A stretch of DNA of 64,000 nt, from the NCBI RefSeq assembly GCF_003325375.1, contig NZ_CP030862.1, positions 3,103,501-3,167,500 on the forward strand, given 5' to 3'. This stretch comes from Streptomyces globosus. Lineage in GTDB: Bacteria > Actinomycetota > Actinomycetes > Streptomycetales > Streptomycetaceae. Every line of letters begins with the position of its first letter. The stretch's first letter is position 1. Below the pieces are notes generated by a model, which did no database searches, was not told where the DNA came from, and was given only the letters and a program-made list of their open reading frames with translations. This document shows positions 8,068 to 16,586 of this stretch, one piece after another. Both the position numbers and the translations under genes were made by a program.

Positions 8068-8829
8068 ATGAACACGCAGACCGGACAGCCCGCACCCCTG
8101 GAGCCCATGCCCACCGACTGGACGCGCGCCCTCGCGGTCGTCGCCCACCCGGACGACCTGGAGTACGGCGGCGCCGCGGCCATCGCCGACTGGACGGACG
8201 GCGGCCGCGAGGTCGCCTACCTGCTGGCCTCGCGAGGCGAGGCGGGCATCAGCACCCTCGCGCCCGACGAGTGCGCCCCGCTGCGGGAGGCGGAGCAGCG
8301 GGCGAGCGCGGCCGTGGTCGGCGTCTCCACCGTCGAGTTCCTCGACTACCGCGACGGCGTCATCGAGTACGGCCTGGACCTGCGCCGGGACATCGCCGCG
8401 GCCATCCGCCGGCACCGACCCGAACTGCTGATCACGCTCAACCACCGCGACACCTGGGGCGGCAGGGACGGCGGGGGCTTCTGGAACACCCCCGACCACA
8501 AGGCGGTCGGCCGGGCGACCCTGGACGCCGCCGCCGACGCCGGCAACCGGTGGATCTTCCCCGAGCTCACCGAGCAGGGCCTGGAGCCCTGGGACGGCGT
8601 GCGCTGGATCGCCGTCGCCGGATCCCCGCAGGCGACCCACGCCGCCGACGCCACGGCAGGCATGGAGCGGTCCATCGCCTCGCTGATGGAGCACAAGGCG
8701 TACATCGAGGCCCTGACCGACCAGGACCCGGAGGAGTACTGCCGCGGGTTCCTCACCGGCTTCGCCGAGCAGGCCGCGGCCCGCTTCGGAGGCCGCCCGG
8801 CCGTCGCCTTCGAGCTCTTCTCCCGCTGA
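8068..8829 (+). CDS. PIG-L family deacetylase
   Basis: 253 residues. AHPDDLEYGG (about 24-33) is the zinc-binding AHPDD motif of the PIG-L/LmbE family. SRGEAGIS and a downstream NTPDHKAVG supply the second conserved His region. Known members remove N-acetyl groups from GlcNAc-type sugars; MshB and Mca act on mycothiol precursors and conjugates. The position next to the mycothiol-dependent formaldehyde dehydrogenase hints at thiol-conjugate metabolism, but each gene has its own promoter or terminator signal and the protein is shorter than MshB or Mca (about 290). The substrate therefore stays open. Confidence 0.85.
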   Translation: MNTQTGQPAPLEPMPTDWTRALAVVAHPDDLEYGGAAAIADWTDGGREVAYLLASRGEAGISTLAPDECAPLREAEQRASAAVVGVSTVEFLDYRDGVIEYGLDLRRDIAAAIRRHRPELLITLNHRDTWGGRDGGGFWNTPDHKAVGRATLDAAADAGNRWIFPELTEQGLEPWDGVRWIAVAGSPQATHAADATAGMERSIASLMEHKAYIEALTDQDPEEYCRGFLTGFAEQAAARFGGRPAVAFELFSR

Positions 8830-8845
8830 CCCGTCCCCCGCCCGA

Positions 8846-8876
8846 GGCGCCGCCCCGCCGGTCCGGGGGCGGCGCC
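8846..8876 (+). terminator. Hairpin downstream of the PIG-L gene
   Basis: An 11-bp perfect stem, GGCGCCGCCCC with GGGGCGGCGCC, around a 9-nt loop, between the PIG-L stop and the next promoter region. Confidence 0.65.
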
Positions 8877-8964
8877 CCGACGGGACGCGCGGTTCCCAGA
8901 TGGCCAAGCAACCGCTTAGTATGCCGCGGGATGCGGTTCCCCCGACGGCGGCTGGAGGCCCCGG

Positions 8965-9942
8965 ATGCAGGCATGGCGAGTCCACACCACCGGCGAACCC
9001 CGCGTGGCCATGCGCCTCGAAGAGGTCCCCGAACCGGCGCCCGGCGAGGGCGAGGTGAGGCTGCGCGTCCTCGCGGCCGCCGTCAACTTCCCCGACGCCC
9101 TGCTCGTACGGGGCCAGTACCAGATCCGCCCCCCGCTGCCCTTCACCCCCGGCGTCGAGGTCTGCGCGGAAACGGAGGACGGCCGGCGCGTCATCGCCAA
9201 CCCCGCCCTCCCGCACGGCGGCCTCGCCGAGTACGCCACCGCCCCCGCCGCAGCCCTGCTGCCCGCCCCGGACGGCCTCGACGACGCCGAGGCCGCCGCC
9301 CTCCACATCGGCTACCAGACCGGCTGGTTCGGCCTCCACCGCCGGGCCCGCCTCCAGGCGGGCGAGACGCTGCTCGTCCACGCCGCCGCCGGAGGCGTCG
9401 GCAGCGCCGCCGTCCAACTAGGCAAGGCCGCCGGCGCCACCGTCATCGGCGTCGTCGGAGGCAAGGCCAAGGCGCGCACCGCCGAGGAGCTCGGCTGCGA
9501 CCTGGTGGTCGACCGCACCGCCGAGGACATCGCGGCCCGCGTCAAGGAGTTCACCGCAGGCCGCGGCGCCGACGTCGTCTACGACCCGGTCGGCGGGGAC
9601 GCCTACACCGCCTCCACGAAGTGCATCGCCTTCGAGGGCCGGATCGTCGTCGTCGGCTTCGCCGGGGGGACCGTCCCCGCCCCCGCCCTGGGCCACGTCC
9701 TCGTCAAGAACTACTCCGTCCTGGGCCTGCACTGGGGCCTCTACGCCCTCCGGGACCCGGCGGCCGTCCGCGCCTGCCACGCCGAACTCACCCGCCTCGC
9801 CGCCACCGGAGCCGTCAGACCGCTGGTCAGCGAACGCCTCCCGCTCGCGGCCGCCGCCGACGCGGTCCAGCGCGTCGCCGACGGCACGACCACCGGCCGG
9901 CTCGTCGTCCTCCCCGCCCGGGACGGGGGCACCCGGCCGTGA
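8965..9942 (+). CDS. NADPH:quinone oxidoreductase-like enzyme (zinc-free MDR)
   Basis: 325 residues, started by an ATG preceded by GGCTGGAGG. It is a medium-chain reductase with AAVNFPDALLVRGQY near residue 33 and the nucleotide-binding [22 protein letters not shown] near 138, and it lacks the zinc cysteines. Related proteins reduce quinones or enoyl thioesters with NADPH. Its stop overlaps the start of the next acyl-CoA dehydrogenase gene by 4 bp (GTGA), so the three genes 8965-12238 form one translationally coupled operon, probably a beta-oxidation-like route for a fatty or branched acyl-CoA. Confidence 0.88.
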   Translation: MQAWRVHTTGEPRVAMRLEEVPEPAPGEGEVRLRVLAAAVNFPDALLVRGQYQIRPPLPFTPGVEVCAETEDGRRVIANPALPHGGLAEYATAPAAALLPAPDGLDDAEAAALHIGYQTGWFGLHRRARLQAGETLLVHAAAGGVGSAAVQLGKAAGATVIGVVGGKAKARTAEELGCDLVVDRTAEDIAARVKEFTAGRGADVVYDPVGGDAYTASTKCIAFEGRIVVVGFAGGTVPAPALGHVLVKNYSVLGLHWGLYALRDPAAVRACHAELTRLAATGAVRPLVSERLPLAAAADAVQRVADGTTTGRLVVLPARDGGTRP

Positions 9943-11126
9943 CCACCGCCGACGCCCTCCGCACCCGGGTCCGCGACCTGCTTGCCGCACACCCGCCCGC
10001 CACCACCGGCCGCACCGCCTTCCTGCAGGCACGCTTCGACGCCGGACTCGCCTGGGTCCACTACCCCGAAGGCCTCGGCGGGCTGGGCGCGCCCCGTTCC
10101 CTCCAGGCCGCCGTCGACGCCGAACTCGCCGCCGCCGGGGCCCCGGACAACGACCCGCGCCGCATCGGCATCGGCCTCGGGATGGCCGCGCCGACGATCC
10201 TCGCGCACGGCACCGCGGAGCAGAAACAGCGCTTCCTGCGCCCCCTGTGGACCGGCGAGGAGGTCTGGTGCCAGCTGTTCAGCGAACCGGGCGCCGGCTC
10301 CGACCTCGCTGCCCTCGGCACCCGCGCCGTCCTCGACGAGGCCGCCGGCGAGTGGATCGTCGACGGGCAGAAGGTGTGGACGTCCAGCGCCCACACCGCC
10401 CGCTGGGGCATCCTCCTCGCCCGCACCGACCCCGGACTGCCCAAGCACCGGGGCATCAGCTTCTTCGTGTGCGACATGCACGCCCCCGGCGTCGAGGTCC
10501 GGCCGCTGCGCCAGATCACCGGCGAGGCCGAGTTCAACGAGGTGTTCCTCACCGGCGTCCGCATCCCCGACGCCCACCGGATCGGCGACGCGGGGCAGGG
10601 CTGGGAGGTCGCCCGGACCACGCTGATGAACGAGCGCGTCTCCATCGGCGGCATGCGCATCCCCCGCGAAGGCGGCATGATCGGCCGCCTCGCCGAGGCC
10701 TGGCGCGAGCGGCCCGACCGGCGCACCCACGCCCACCACCAGCGCCTCCTCGGCCTGTGGGTGGAGGCGGAGGTCGCCCGGCTGGCCGCCGAGCGGCTGC
10801 GGCAGCAGCTCGCCGCCGGACAGCCCGGACCGGAGGGCTCCGGGATGAAGCTGACCTTCGCCCGCCTCAACCAGGAGATCAGCGGCCTGGAGGTGGAGTT
10901 CCTCGGCGAGGACGGCCTCTCCTACGGCGACTGGGAGATGACCCGCCCCGACACCGTCGACTTCACCGGCCGCGACGCCGGCTACCGCTACCTGCGGGCC
11001 AAGGGCAACAGCATCGAAGGCGGCACCAGCGAGATCCTGCTGAACATCGTCGCCGAACGCGTCCTCGGCCTGCCCGCCGAACCGCGCGACGACAAGGACG
11101 TCCCCTGGAAGGACCTGGCCCGATGA
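9939..11126 (+). CDS. Acyl-CoA dehydrogenase, first subunit-type gene
   Basis: 395 residues with a GTG start overlapping the previous stop. It is a flavin acyl-CoA dehydrogenase: WCQLFSEPGAGSDLA (about 108) and VWTSSAHTARWGIL form the FAD/substrate-binding core, and GGTSEILLNIVAERVLGLP marks the C-terminus. It overlaps the next acyl-CoA dehydrogenase gene by 4 bp (ATGA). Adjacent, coupled pairs of unequal acyl-CoA dehydrogenases are typical of actinobacterial heteromeric (alpha2beta2) FadE enzymes that act on bulky substrates such as steroid side chains. The cholesterol oxidase 30 kb away is compatible with this but does not prove it. Confidence 0.9.
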   Translation: MTTADALRTRVRDLLAAHPPATTGRTAFLQARFDAGLAWVHYPEGLGGLGAPRSLQAAVDAELAAAGAPDNDPRRIGIGLGMAAPTILAHGTAEQKQRFLRPLWTGEEVWCQLFSEPGAGSDLAALGTRAVLDEAAGEWIVDGQKVWTSSAHTARWGILLARTDPGLPKHRGISFFVCDMHAPGVEVRPLRQITGEAEFNEVFLTGVRIPDAHRIGDAGQGWEVARTTLMNERVSIGGMRIPREGGMIGRLAEAWRERPDRRTHAHHQRLLGLWVEAEVARLAAERLRQQLAAGQPGPEGSGMKLTFARLNQEISGLEVEFLGEDGLSYGDWEMTRPDTVDFTGRDAGYRYLRAKGNSIEGGTSEILLNIVAERVLGLPAEPRDDKDVPWKDLAR

Positions 11127-12238
11127 CCGCTCCCGGCGCCGCCCCCGACCTGCGGTACTCCGACACCGAGGAGGAGCTGCGCTCCGCCGTGCGCGCGCTC
11201 CTCGCCGCCCGCTGCACCCCCGCCTCCGTCCTCGCCCGCGCCGAGGGGGGCCGCCCCCACGACCCCGCCCTGTGGCAGACCCTGGCCGCCGGCATCGGCA
11301 CGGCCGGCCTGCTCGTCCCGGAGGAGCTCGGCGGCCAGGGCGCAGGCCCCCGCGAGGCCGCCGTCGTCCTGGAGGAACTCGGACGGGCCGCCGCCCCCGC
11401 CCCCTACCTGGCGCACGCCGTGCTCTCCGCCGTGGTCCTCCTCCACTGCGACCCGGCCGCGGCGGCCCCGCACCTGGCGGAACTGGCCGCGGGCCGGCGT
11501 GTGTACGTCCCCGCCCTGCCGCTGACGCAGGCGCCCGGGGCCCCGCTTCCGCCGCCGGTCCGCGACACCGGGAGCGGGACCCTCACCGGGCGCGCCACCT
11601 CGATCGCGGACGCCGTCGCCGCCGACGTGCTGCTGGTCCTCGCGGACACCGGCCTGTACGCCGTCGAGGCCTCCGGGGTGCGGCTCACCGCCCGCACCCC
11701 GCTCGATCTGACCCGCCCCCTCGCCGACGCCGACCTCCGGCAGGCCGCCGCCACACGGCTCGCCGGCCCCGAGACCGGCCGCGCCGCCGTGCAGAGGGCC
11801 CTGCTGTGCGGGGCGGGCCTGCTCGCCTCCGAGCAGGTCGGGATCGCCGAATGGTGCCTCGACCGGACGGTGGCGTACCTGCGGACCCGGCACCAGTTCA
11901 ACCGGCCCGTCGGCTCCTTCCAGGCAGTCAAACACCGGCTGGCCCGGCTGTGGCTCGACACCGCGGCGGCCCGCGCCGCCGCCCGGGCCGCGGCCGACGC
12001 GCTGGCGGCGGACGCCCCCGACGCACCGCTCACCGTCGCCGTGGCGCAGGCGTACTGCTCCGGCGTCGCGGTGCGGGCCGCCGAGGAGTGCGTACAACTG
12101 CACGGCGGCATCGGCATGACGTGGGAGCACCCGGCGCACCTCTACCTCAAACGCGCCAAGGCAGACTCACTGGCCCTCGGCACAGCGGGCCACCACCACA
12201 CCGCCGTCGCCGACCTCGCCGACCTGCCCGCCCCCTGA
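11123..12238 (+). CDS. Acyl-CoA dehydrogenase, second subunit-type gene
   Basis: 371 residues. It is more divergent than its upstream partner, with an Ala-rich middle. It keeps the C-terminal acyl-CoA dehydrogenase helices: RTRHQFNRPVGSFQAVKHRLARL, and VRAAEECVQLHGGIGMTWEHPAHLYLKRAK near the end. The N-terminal half lacks the clear EPGAGSD motif of its partner, as expected for the poorly FAD-binding subunit of a heteromeric FadE. It is translationally coupled to the upstream gene and a terminator-like hairpin follows the stop. Confidence 0.88.
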   Translation: MTAPGAAPDLRYSDTEEELRSAVRALLAARCTPASVLARAEGGRPHDPALWQTLAAGIGTAGLLVPEELGGQGAGPREAAVVLEELGRAAAPAPYLAHAVLSAVVLLHCDPAAAAPHLAELAAGRRVYVPALPLTQAPGAPLPPPVRDTGSGTLTGRATSIADAVAADVLLVLADTGLYAVEASGVRLTARTPLDLTRPLADADLRQAAATRLAGPETGRAAVQRALLCGAGLLASEQVGIAEWCLDRTVAYLRTRHQFNRPVGSFQAVKHRLARLWLDTAAARAAARAAADALAADAPDAPLTVAVAQAYCSGVAVRAAEECVQLHGGIGMTWEHPAHLYLKRAKADSLALGTAGHHHTAVADLADLPAP

Positions 12239-12249
12239 CCGGGGGGGCC

Positions 12250-12270
12250 GGGGCGGACCCGGTCCGCCCC
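12250..12270 (+). terminator. Hairpin after the acyl-CoA dehydrogenase operon
   Basis: A 9-bp perfect stem, GGGGCGGAC with GTCCGCCCC, around CCG, 11 bp after the stop codon. Confidence 0.6.
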
Positions 12271-12303
12271 AGGCCCGGCCTCGGCCCCGCGAGGCCCGGT
12301 TCC

Positions 12304-12309
12304 TATCCT
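12304..12309 (+). promoter_or_regulatory. Leaderless-type -10 element (TATCCT) of the GNAT gene
   Basis: TATCCT ends 6 nt before the ATG at 12316 and no Shine-Dalgarno is visible. Confidence 0.5.
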
Positions 12310-12315
12310 CGGGCC

Positions 12316-12855
12316 ATGACCTCACTCGTCTCACCCGTCACCGCCGCCGAGTTGGCGGCCCACCGCGACGAACTGGCCGACCTGCTCGTCGCGGTGGTCC
12401 GCGAAGGCTCCTCCCTCGGCTTCCTCACCGGCCTCGACCACGCCGCCGCAGCCGCCTGGTGGGAGACCCTGCTGCCCTCCCTCCGCGACGGCACCCTGGC
12501 CCTGTGGGTGTCCCGCCCCGCGGAAGGGGCGCCGGTCGACGGCACCGTCGCCTGGGCCCGCGAGACCAAACCCAACGGCCGCCACCGCGCCGAACTGCGC
12601 AAGCTGATGGTCCACCCCGCCGCCCGCGGCCGCGGCACCGCCCGGGCCCTGCTCGCCGAAGCCGAGGACGCCGCCGCCCGGGCCGGCGTCAGGCTGCTCT
12701 TCCTCGACACCGAGACCGGCAGCGGCGCCGAGCACCTCTACCGGGCCGCCGGCTGGACCGAGGCCGGGACCATCCCCGACTACGCCGCCGACCCCGACGG
12801 CCGCCTGCACCCCACCACCCTCTACTACAAGCACCCGTCCCCCCGGCCCAGGTGA
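12316..12855 (+). CDS. GNAT-family N-acetyltransferase
   Basis: 179 residues. The acetyl-CoA-binding core is clear: LRKLMVHPAARGRGTARALLAEAEDAA (about 95-121) is motif A with the RGRGTA pyrophosphate loop. LLFLDTETGSGAEHLYRAAGWTEAGTIPDYA is motif B, typical of small-molecule or aminoglycoside-like acetyltransferases. It acetylates an unknown amine. It lies between the fatty-acid operon and the tyrosinase operon with its own promoter-like element. Confidence 0.85.
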   Translation: MTSLVSPVTAAELAAHRDELADLLVAVVREGSSLGFLTGLDHAAAAAWWETLLPSLRDGTLALWVSRPAEGAPVDGTVAWARETKPNGRHRAELRKLMVHPAARGRGTARALLAEAEDAAARAGVRLLFLDTETGSGAEHLYRAAGWTEAGTIPDYAADPDGRLHPTTLYYKHPSPRPR

Positions 12856-12915
12856 CCTCCCCCGCCGTGCGGCGTTAGACCCCGTAGCCCCACCACCGAG
12901 CGAGGGAGAGAACGC

Positions 12916-13281
12916 ATGCACGCCGCATCCGCCGGCGCACCACCGACCCGTCGCGCGGTCCTGCGCGCGGCCTTCACCGCGGCGGTCCTCGCCGGGACCG
13001 CCGCGGCCCTGGCGCCCGTCCTGCGCGCCCGCCGCCCCCGGCAGACCGTCAGCCCCGCGCCGCTCGCGGAGGAGACCTACCGCGGCCGGCACATCCAGGT
13101 CACCGCGGCCGGGGTCCGCATCGACGGCCGGCCCCTGCACGTGATGCGCCGCGCCGACGGCAGCTACCTGAGCGGGATCAACCACTTCCAGTCGTACGGG
13201 ACCCCGCTGGAGCTCGCCCGCGCCGCCGTCGACGAGCTCGGCACGACGCAGCTTGCCCTCGCTGCCCCGCACCACGGCTGA
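12916..13281 (+). CDS. melC1: Tyrosinase co-factor / copper chaperone, first copy
   Basis: 121 residues with a Tat-like signal (TRRAVLRAAF then a hydrophobic stretch, about 12-35). The mature part YRGRHIQVTAAGVRIDGRPLHVMRRADGSYL is the MelC1 fold that delivers copper to apo-tyrosinase and carries it out through the Tat pathway. It lacks the His-rich loop seen in the second copy of this window (27774-28181). It has a good ribosome site (GAGGGAG) and its stop is 25 bp before the tyrosinase start. Confidence 0.9.
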   Translation: MHAASAGAPPTRRAVLRAAFTAAVLAGTAAALAPVLRARRPRQTVSPAPLAEETYRGRHIQVTAAGVRIDGRPLHVMRRADGSYLSGINHFQSYGTPLELARAAVDELGTTQLALAAPHHG

Positions 13282-13306
13282 CGCACGGAAGGCGAGGAGC
13301 CCTGCG

Positions 13307-14170
13307 TTGTACACCCGGCAGAACCAGCGGAACCTGACCAGCAGCCAGAAGCGGCGGTTCACCGCCGCCGTGCTGGAGCTCAAGCGGACCGGCGCGTACG
13401 ACGAGCTGGTGCGCATGCACGACAGGTACTTCGTGCCCGACCGCGGCAGCAAGCTCCGCGTCGGCCACATGTCCCCGTCCTTCTTCCCCTGGCACCGGCG
13501 CTACCTGCTGGAGTTCGAGCGGCTCCTGCGGGGCGTCGACCCGGGCGTGAGCATCCCGTACTGGGACTGGACCACGGACAACAGCCCCGCCTCCTCCCTG
13601 TGGGCGGAGGACTTCCTCGGCGGCACCGGCCGCGAGGGCGACCGCCAGGTCACGACCGGCCCGTACGCCCACCGGTCGGGCAACTGGGAGATCAAGGTCG
13701 GCTTCACCGAGGCCCGCTTCCTCACCCGCAACCTGGGCCGGCCGCAGAACCCGATCACCCTGCCCACCCGGGCGGAACTCCAGTGGGCCCTGGACGACCC
13801 GGTGTACGACACCGCGCCCTGGAACTCCACGGCCCGCGAGGGCGGGTTCCGCAACAAGCTGGAGGGCTGGGCCGCTCCCAGGTCCGAGCGCTGGCGCAAC
13901 CACAACAAGGTGCACCAGTGGATCGGCGGGCACATGACGGGCGGCACCGCGCCCAACGACCCCGCGTTCTGGCTGCACCACGCCTTCGTCGACCTGCTCT
14001 GGGACCGCTGGCAGCGGCAGCACCCGCGGTCCGGCTACCTGCCGGCCGCGCCGCTGCAGCCGGGCGACCTCCAGCGGGGCCGCGTGATCTCCCTGGACGA
14101 GCCCATGCCCCCGTGGAACGTGACACCGCGCGAGATGCTGGACCACCGGCAGCTCTACCGCTACGAATGA
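13307..14170 (+). CDS. melC2: Tyrosinase / o-aminophenol oxidase-type copper enzyme, first copy
   Basis: 287 residues. I chose the TTG at 13307 because AGGCGAGGAG lies just upstream and alignment to MelC2 (which begins MTVRKNQ) starts here; an ATG at 13253 would overlap melC1. CuA ligands: His in VRMHDRYFVP, GHMSP and FFPWHRR. CuB ligands: NHNKVHQWIGGH and FWLHHAF. It differs from the second copy by an inserted segment (GRPQNPITLP) and the ARSERWRNHNK stretch, so it may be the MelD2-like paralog with another phenolic substrate. It acts extracellularly after Tat export with MelC1. Confidence 0.9.
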   Translation: MYTRQNQRNLTSSQKRRFTAAVLELKRTGAYDELVRMHDRYFVPDRGSKLRVGHMSPSFFPWHRRYLLEFERLLRGVDPGVSIPYWDWTTDNSPASSLWAEDFLGGTGREGDRQVTTGPYAHRSGNWEIKVGFTEARFLTRNLGRPQNPITLPTRAELQWALDDPVYDTAPWNSTAREGGFRNKLEGWAAPRSERWRNHNKVHQWIGGHMTGGTAPNDPAFWLHHAFVDLLWDRWQRQHPRSGYLPAAPLQPGDLQRGRVISLDEPMPPWNVTPREMLDHRQLYRYE

Positions 14171-14184
14171 CCGCACCGACGCGA

Positions 14185-14215
14185 GGAGGCCCCCGCCGAA
14201 ACGGCGGGGGCCTCC
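14185..14215. terminator. Bidirectional terminator between tyrosinase and chaplin genes
   Basis: A 14-bp perfect stem (14185-14198 with 14202-14215) around AAA lies between two convergent genes. The second arm, read on the plus strand, is CGGCGGGGGCCTCC. Confidence 0.8.
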
Positions 14216-14245
14216 AGCGGCCGGATCAACCGGCCGGACGGCCGG

Positions 14246-14521
14246 TCAGTGGCCGTAGCCCTCGGTGTGCTGCTCGCCACCGGACTGGTTGATGCAGGTG
14301 TTGCCGAACGCCGGGTTCAGCAGGGCGATGACGTTCACCGTGTTCCCGCACACGTTGACCGGGACGTGAACCGGAACCTGGATGAGGTTGCCGGACAGGA
14401 CACCGGGGGAGCCGACCGCCGCACCGTGCGCTCCGGCATCGGCGACGGCCAGCCCGGCACCGGCGGCCAGGGCGCTACCGGCGGCAGCGGTGACGGCGAC
14501 TGCCTTCGCGATACGCGACAT
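14246..14521 (-). CDS. Short chaplin (aerial hyphae surface protein)
   Basis: 91 residues with ATG 14521 preceded by GAGGAGAT. A signal peptide (about 1-28) is followed by one chaplin domain. Its hallmarks are GSPGVLSGNLIQVPVHVPVN, CGNTVNVIALLNPAFGNTC with the paired cysteines, and a hydrophilic tail ending TEGYGH. Short chaplins (ChpD-H type) assemble into amyloid-like fibrils that lower surface tension and coat aerial hyphae and spores. No sortase motif is present. The gene strongly supports a Streptomyces or close relative. Confidence 0.93.
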   Translation of the reverse strand: MSRIAKAVAVTAAAGSALAAGAGLAVADAGAHGAAVGSPGVLSGNLIQVPVHVPVNVCGNTVNVIALLNPAFGNTCINQSGGEQHTEGYGH

Positions 14522-14601
14522 CAAGATCTCCTCGTGAGGTGTGGGCGCCGCAGGGGACTGCGGCATTCGACATGGCGTACAACGCGGCCGGGGCCCCGTG
14601 G

Positions 14602-14979
14602 TCACGGCCGCTGGGCCGTCGCGGTGACATCGAAGCGGACGGAGTCGAAGTACGGCGTGATCTGGCCGCCGGCACCGGGCCGCAGGACCTCGACCGGCGT
14701 GCCCGCGCAGCCCGGCCGGGGGTAGAGGTACGCGGTCCCCGAGGTGTTGTTGGTGACGCCGCGGGCCCCGCCGCCCCGGGCCTCCACACAGCCCTCGGGA
14801 GCCGTCAGGCCGTGGACCCGGTCGTCCCGGCCGACGTACTGGAAGTCCGGCTGTCCGGCGGCGGCCAGCGCCGGAGCCCCGGCGGCGAGCAGCAGCAGGG
14901 GGGCCGGGGCGCAGGCCCGGACGAGGGAGCGGGCGGGGCGGGCGGTGATCGGCCCGCGCGGGAAGGGCATGGATGGCAT
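14602..14979 (-). CDS. Small secreted protein of unknown function
   Basis: 125 residues if started at ATG 14979 (another ATG lies at 14970). Arg-rich residues and LVRACAPAPLLLLAAGAPALA form a signal peptide. The mature part has two Cys that could form one disulfide (EGCVEAR and RPGCAGTPV), a central GVTNNTSGTAYLYPRPGC, and a C-terminus rich in beta-type residues. It may be an extracellular binding or inhibitor-like module. No ribosome site is obvious. It lies upstream of the chaplin on the same strand with an 80-bp gap. Confidence 0.5.
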   Translation of the reverse strand: MPSMPFPRGPITARPARSLVRACAPAPLLLLAAGAPALAAAGQPDFQYVGRDDRVHGLTAPEGCVEARGGGARGVTNNTSGTAYLYPRPGCAGTPVEVLRPGAGGQITPYFDSVRFDVTATAQRP

Positions 14980-15131
14980 GCCGGTCCAACCCGGTCCGGC
15001 CCCGGCCGGGTCACGCCTTGTCACCCCCTGTACGGGTGTGCGACCGTGCCCCGGAGGGCGCACGGCCGACGCCCGGACGCGGACCGGCCGACCCGGGACG
15101 GCGCCCGCGCCGGTTCGACGAGAGGGACGCC

Positions 15132-16586
15132 ATGAGCACTGCGGGCGCCACCACCCGCCCCCGGGCCGCCACCGCCTGCGGCGCCGTCGAAGGCCGCCAC
15201 GGGCCCGGCGGCACCGCCGCCTTCCTCGGCATCCCCTATGCCGCGCCGCCCGTCGGGATCCTGCGGTTCGCCGCGCCCCGGCCGCCGCGGCCCTGGAGGG
15301 GCGTCCGCGACGCCGGCGCGTACGGCCCGACCGCCCCGAAGGCCCCCTACTCGCCGACCTTCGCCGCGCTCCTCGCCGACCCGGTCGTCCCCGGCGACGA
15401 CTGCCTCAACCTCAACGTCTGGACGCCCTCCCCTGACCCCGGGGCGAAGCTGCCCGTCATGGTGTGGCTGCACGGCGGGGCCCTGACCCGCGGCTCCTCC
15501 GCCGTCCCCGTCTACGACGGCACCGCCTTCGCCCGCGACGGCGTCGTCCTCGTCTCCGCGAACTACCGGCTGGGCGTCCTCGGCTACGGGCTGTTCCCCG
15601 ACGCCCCGGCCAACCGCGGCCTCCTCGACCAGATCGCCGCCCTCGCCTGGGTCGCGGAGAACATCGAGGCCTTCGGCGGCGACCCGGCCCGCGTCACCGT
15701 CTTCGGCCAGTCCGCCGGAGCCATCAGCACCGGCGCCCTGCTCGCCGCGCCCCCGGCCGCCGGACTGTTCGCGCAGGCCGCCCTGCAGAGCGGCGCCCCC
15801 GAGGTCCTCCCACGCGAGCGGGTACGGGCCCTCGTCCGGCGCATGGCCGCCCTGCTCAGGGTGCCCGCGACGGCCGCCGCCTTCGCTGCCGTGCCCCTGC
15901 CCGGGCTGCTCGCCGCGCAGGAGGCCGCCTCCCGCCGCTCAGGCCCGCTCGCCGGCGGCCCCGCCCTCGGCCTCGTCGCCGACCCGGCCACCCTGCCCGA
16001 GGACCCCCTGCCGGCCGCGGCCCGCTCCGGCGTCCCCCTCCTGCTCGGCTGGACCAGCGACGAGTACCGGCTGTGGCTGGCGCCCACCGGCGCCATGCGC
16101 CTGCTGGACCGCCTGGGGCCGCTCGCCGTCGCGCTGGCCCGGGCCCGCAGCGGCAAGGACCGCGCCGCCCTGCGGACGCTGCGCACCGCCCTGCCCGGGG
16201 CGAGCCCCGCCGCGTACGCCGGCCAGCTGCTGACCGACCACCGGCTGCGCGACCCGCTGCGCCGGCTCGCCGGGGCGCCCCGCCCGGCGCCGTCCTTCGT
16301 GTACGAGTTCGCCTGGCAGTCCGGCATCCCCGGCCTCGGCGCCTGCCACGCCCTCGAACTGGGCTTCGTCTTCGACACCCTCGCGGTGCCGGAGGCGTCC
16401 TGGCTGGCCGGGCCGGACGCCCCCCAGGAGCTCGCCGACCGGATGCACGCCGCCTGGGTCCGCTTCGCCCGCACCGGCGACCCCGGCTGGCCCGCCTGGG
16501 ACGGCGGCGGCCCGCCGACGGTGTTCGGCGGGCCGGGGCGGGAGCGGGAGGGGGACCCGGCGCCTACTCCACCGGTCCTTCCATGA
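15132..16586 (+). CDS. Type B carboxylesterase
   Basis: 484 residues. It is a cholinesterase-like alpha/beta hydrolase: FLGIPYAAPPVGILRF near the N-terminus, DDCLNLNVWTP, the oxyanion-hole VMVWLHGGAL, and the nucleophile Ser in VFGQSAGAIS (about 193). The acid and His regions are in the C-terminal half (WTSDEYRLWL; ACHALELGFVFDT). No signal peptide is evident, so it is likely cytoplasmic and hydrolyses aryl or alkyl esters. The 3' end overlaps the convergent esterase gene by 23 bp. Confidence 0.9.
   Translation: MSTAGATTRPRAATACGAVEGRHGPGGTAAFLGIPYAAPPVGILRFAAPRPPRPWRGVRDAGAYGPTAPKAPYSPTFAALLADPVVPGDDCLNLNVWTPSPDPGAKLPVMVWLHGGALTRGSSAVPVYDGTAFARDGVVLVSANYRLGVLGYGLFPDAPANRGLLDQIAALAWVAENIEAFGGDPARVTVFGQSAGAISTGALLAAPPAAGLFAQAALQSGAPEVLPRERVRALVRRMAALLRVPATAAAFAAVPLPGLLAAQEAASRRSGPLAGGPALGLVADPATLPEDPLPAAARSGVPLLLGWTSDEYRLWLAPTGAMRLLDRLGPLAVALARARSGKDRAALRTLRTALPGASPAAYAGQLLTDHRLRDPLRRLAGAPRPAPSFVYEFAWQSGIPGLGACHALELGFVFDTLAVPEASWLAGPDAPQELADRMHAAWVRFARTGDPGWPAWDGGGPPTVFGGPGREREGDPAPTPPVLP

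Noticed and set aside
14602..14979. Peptidase-inhibitor assignment for the small secreted protein
   Set aside because: The Cys pair and size are suggestive only. No specific family motif could be named, so it stays of unknown function.
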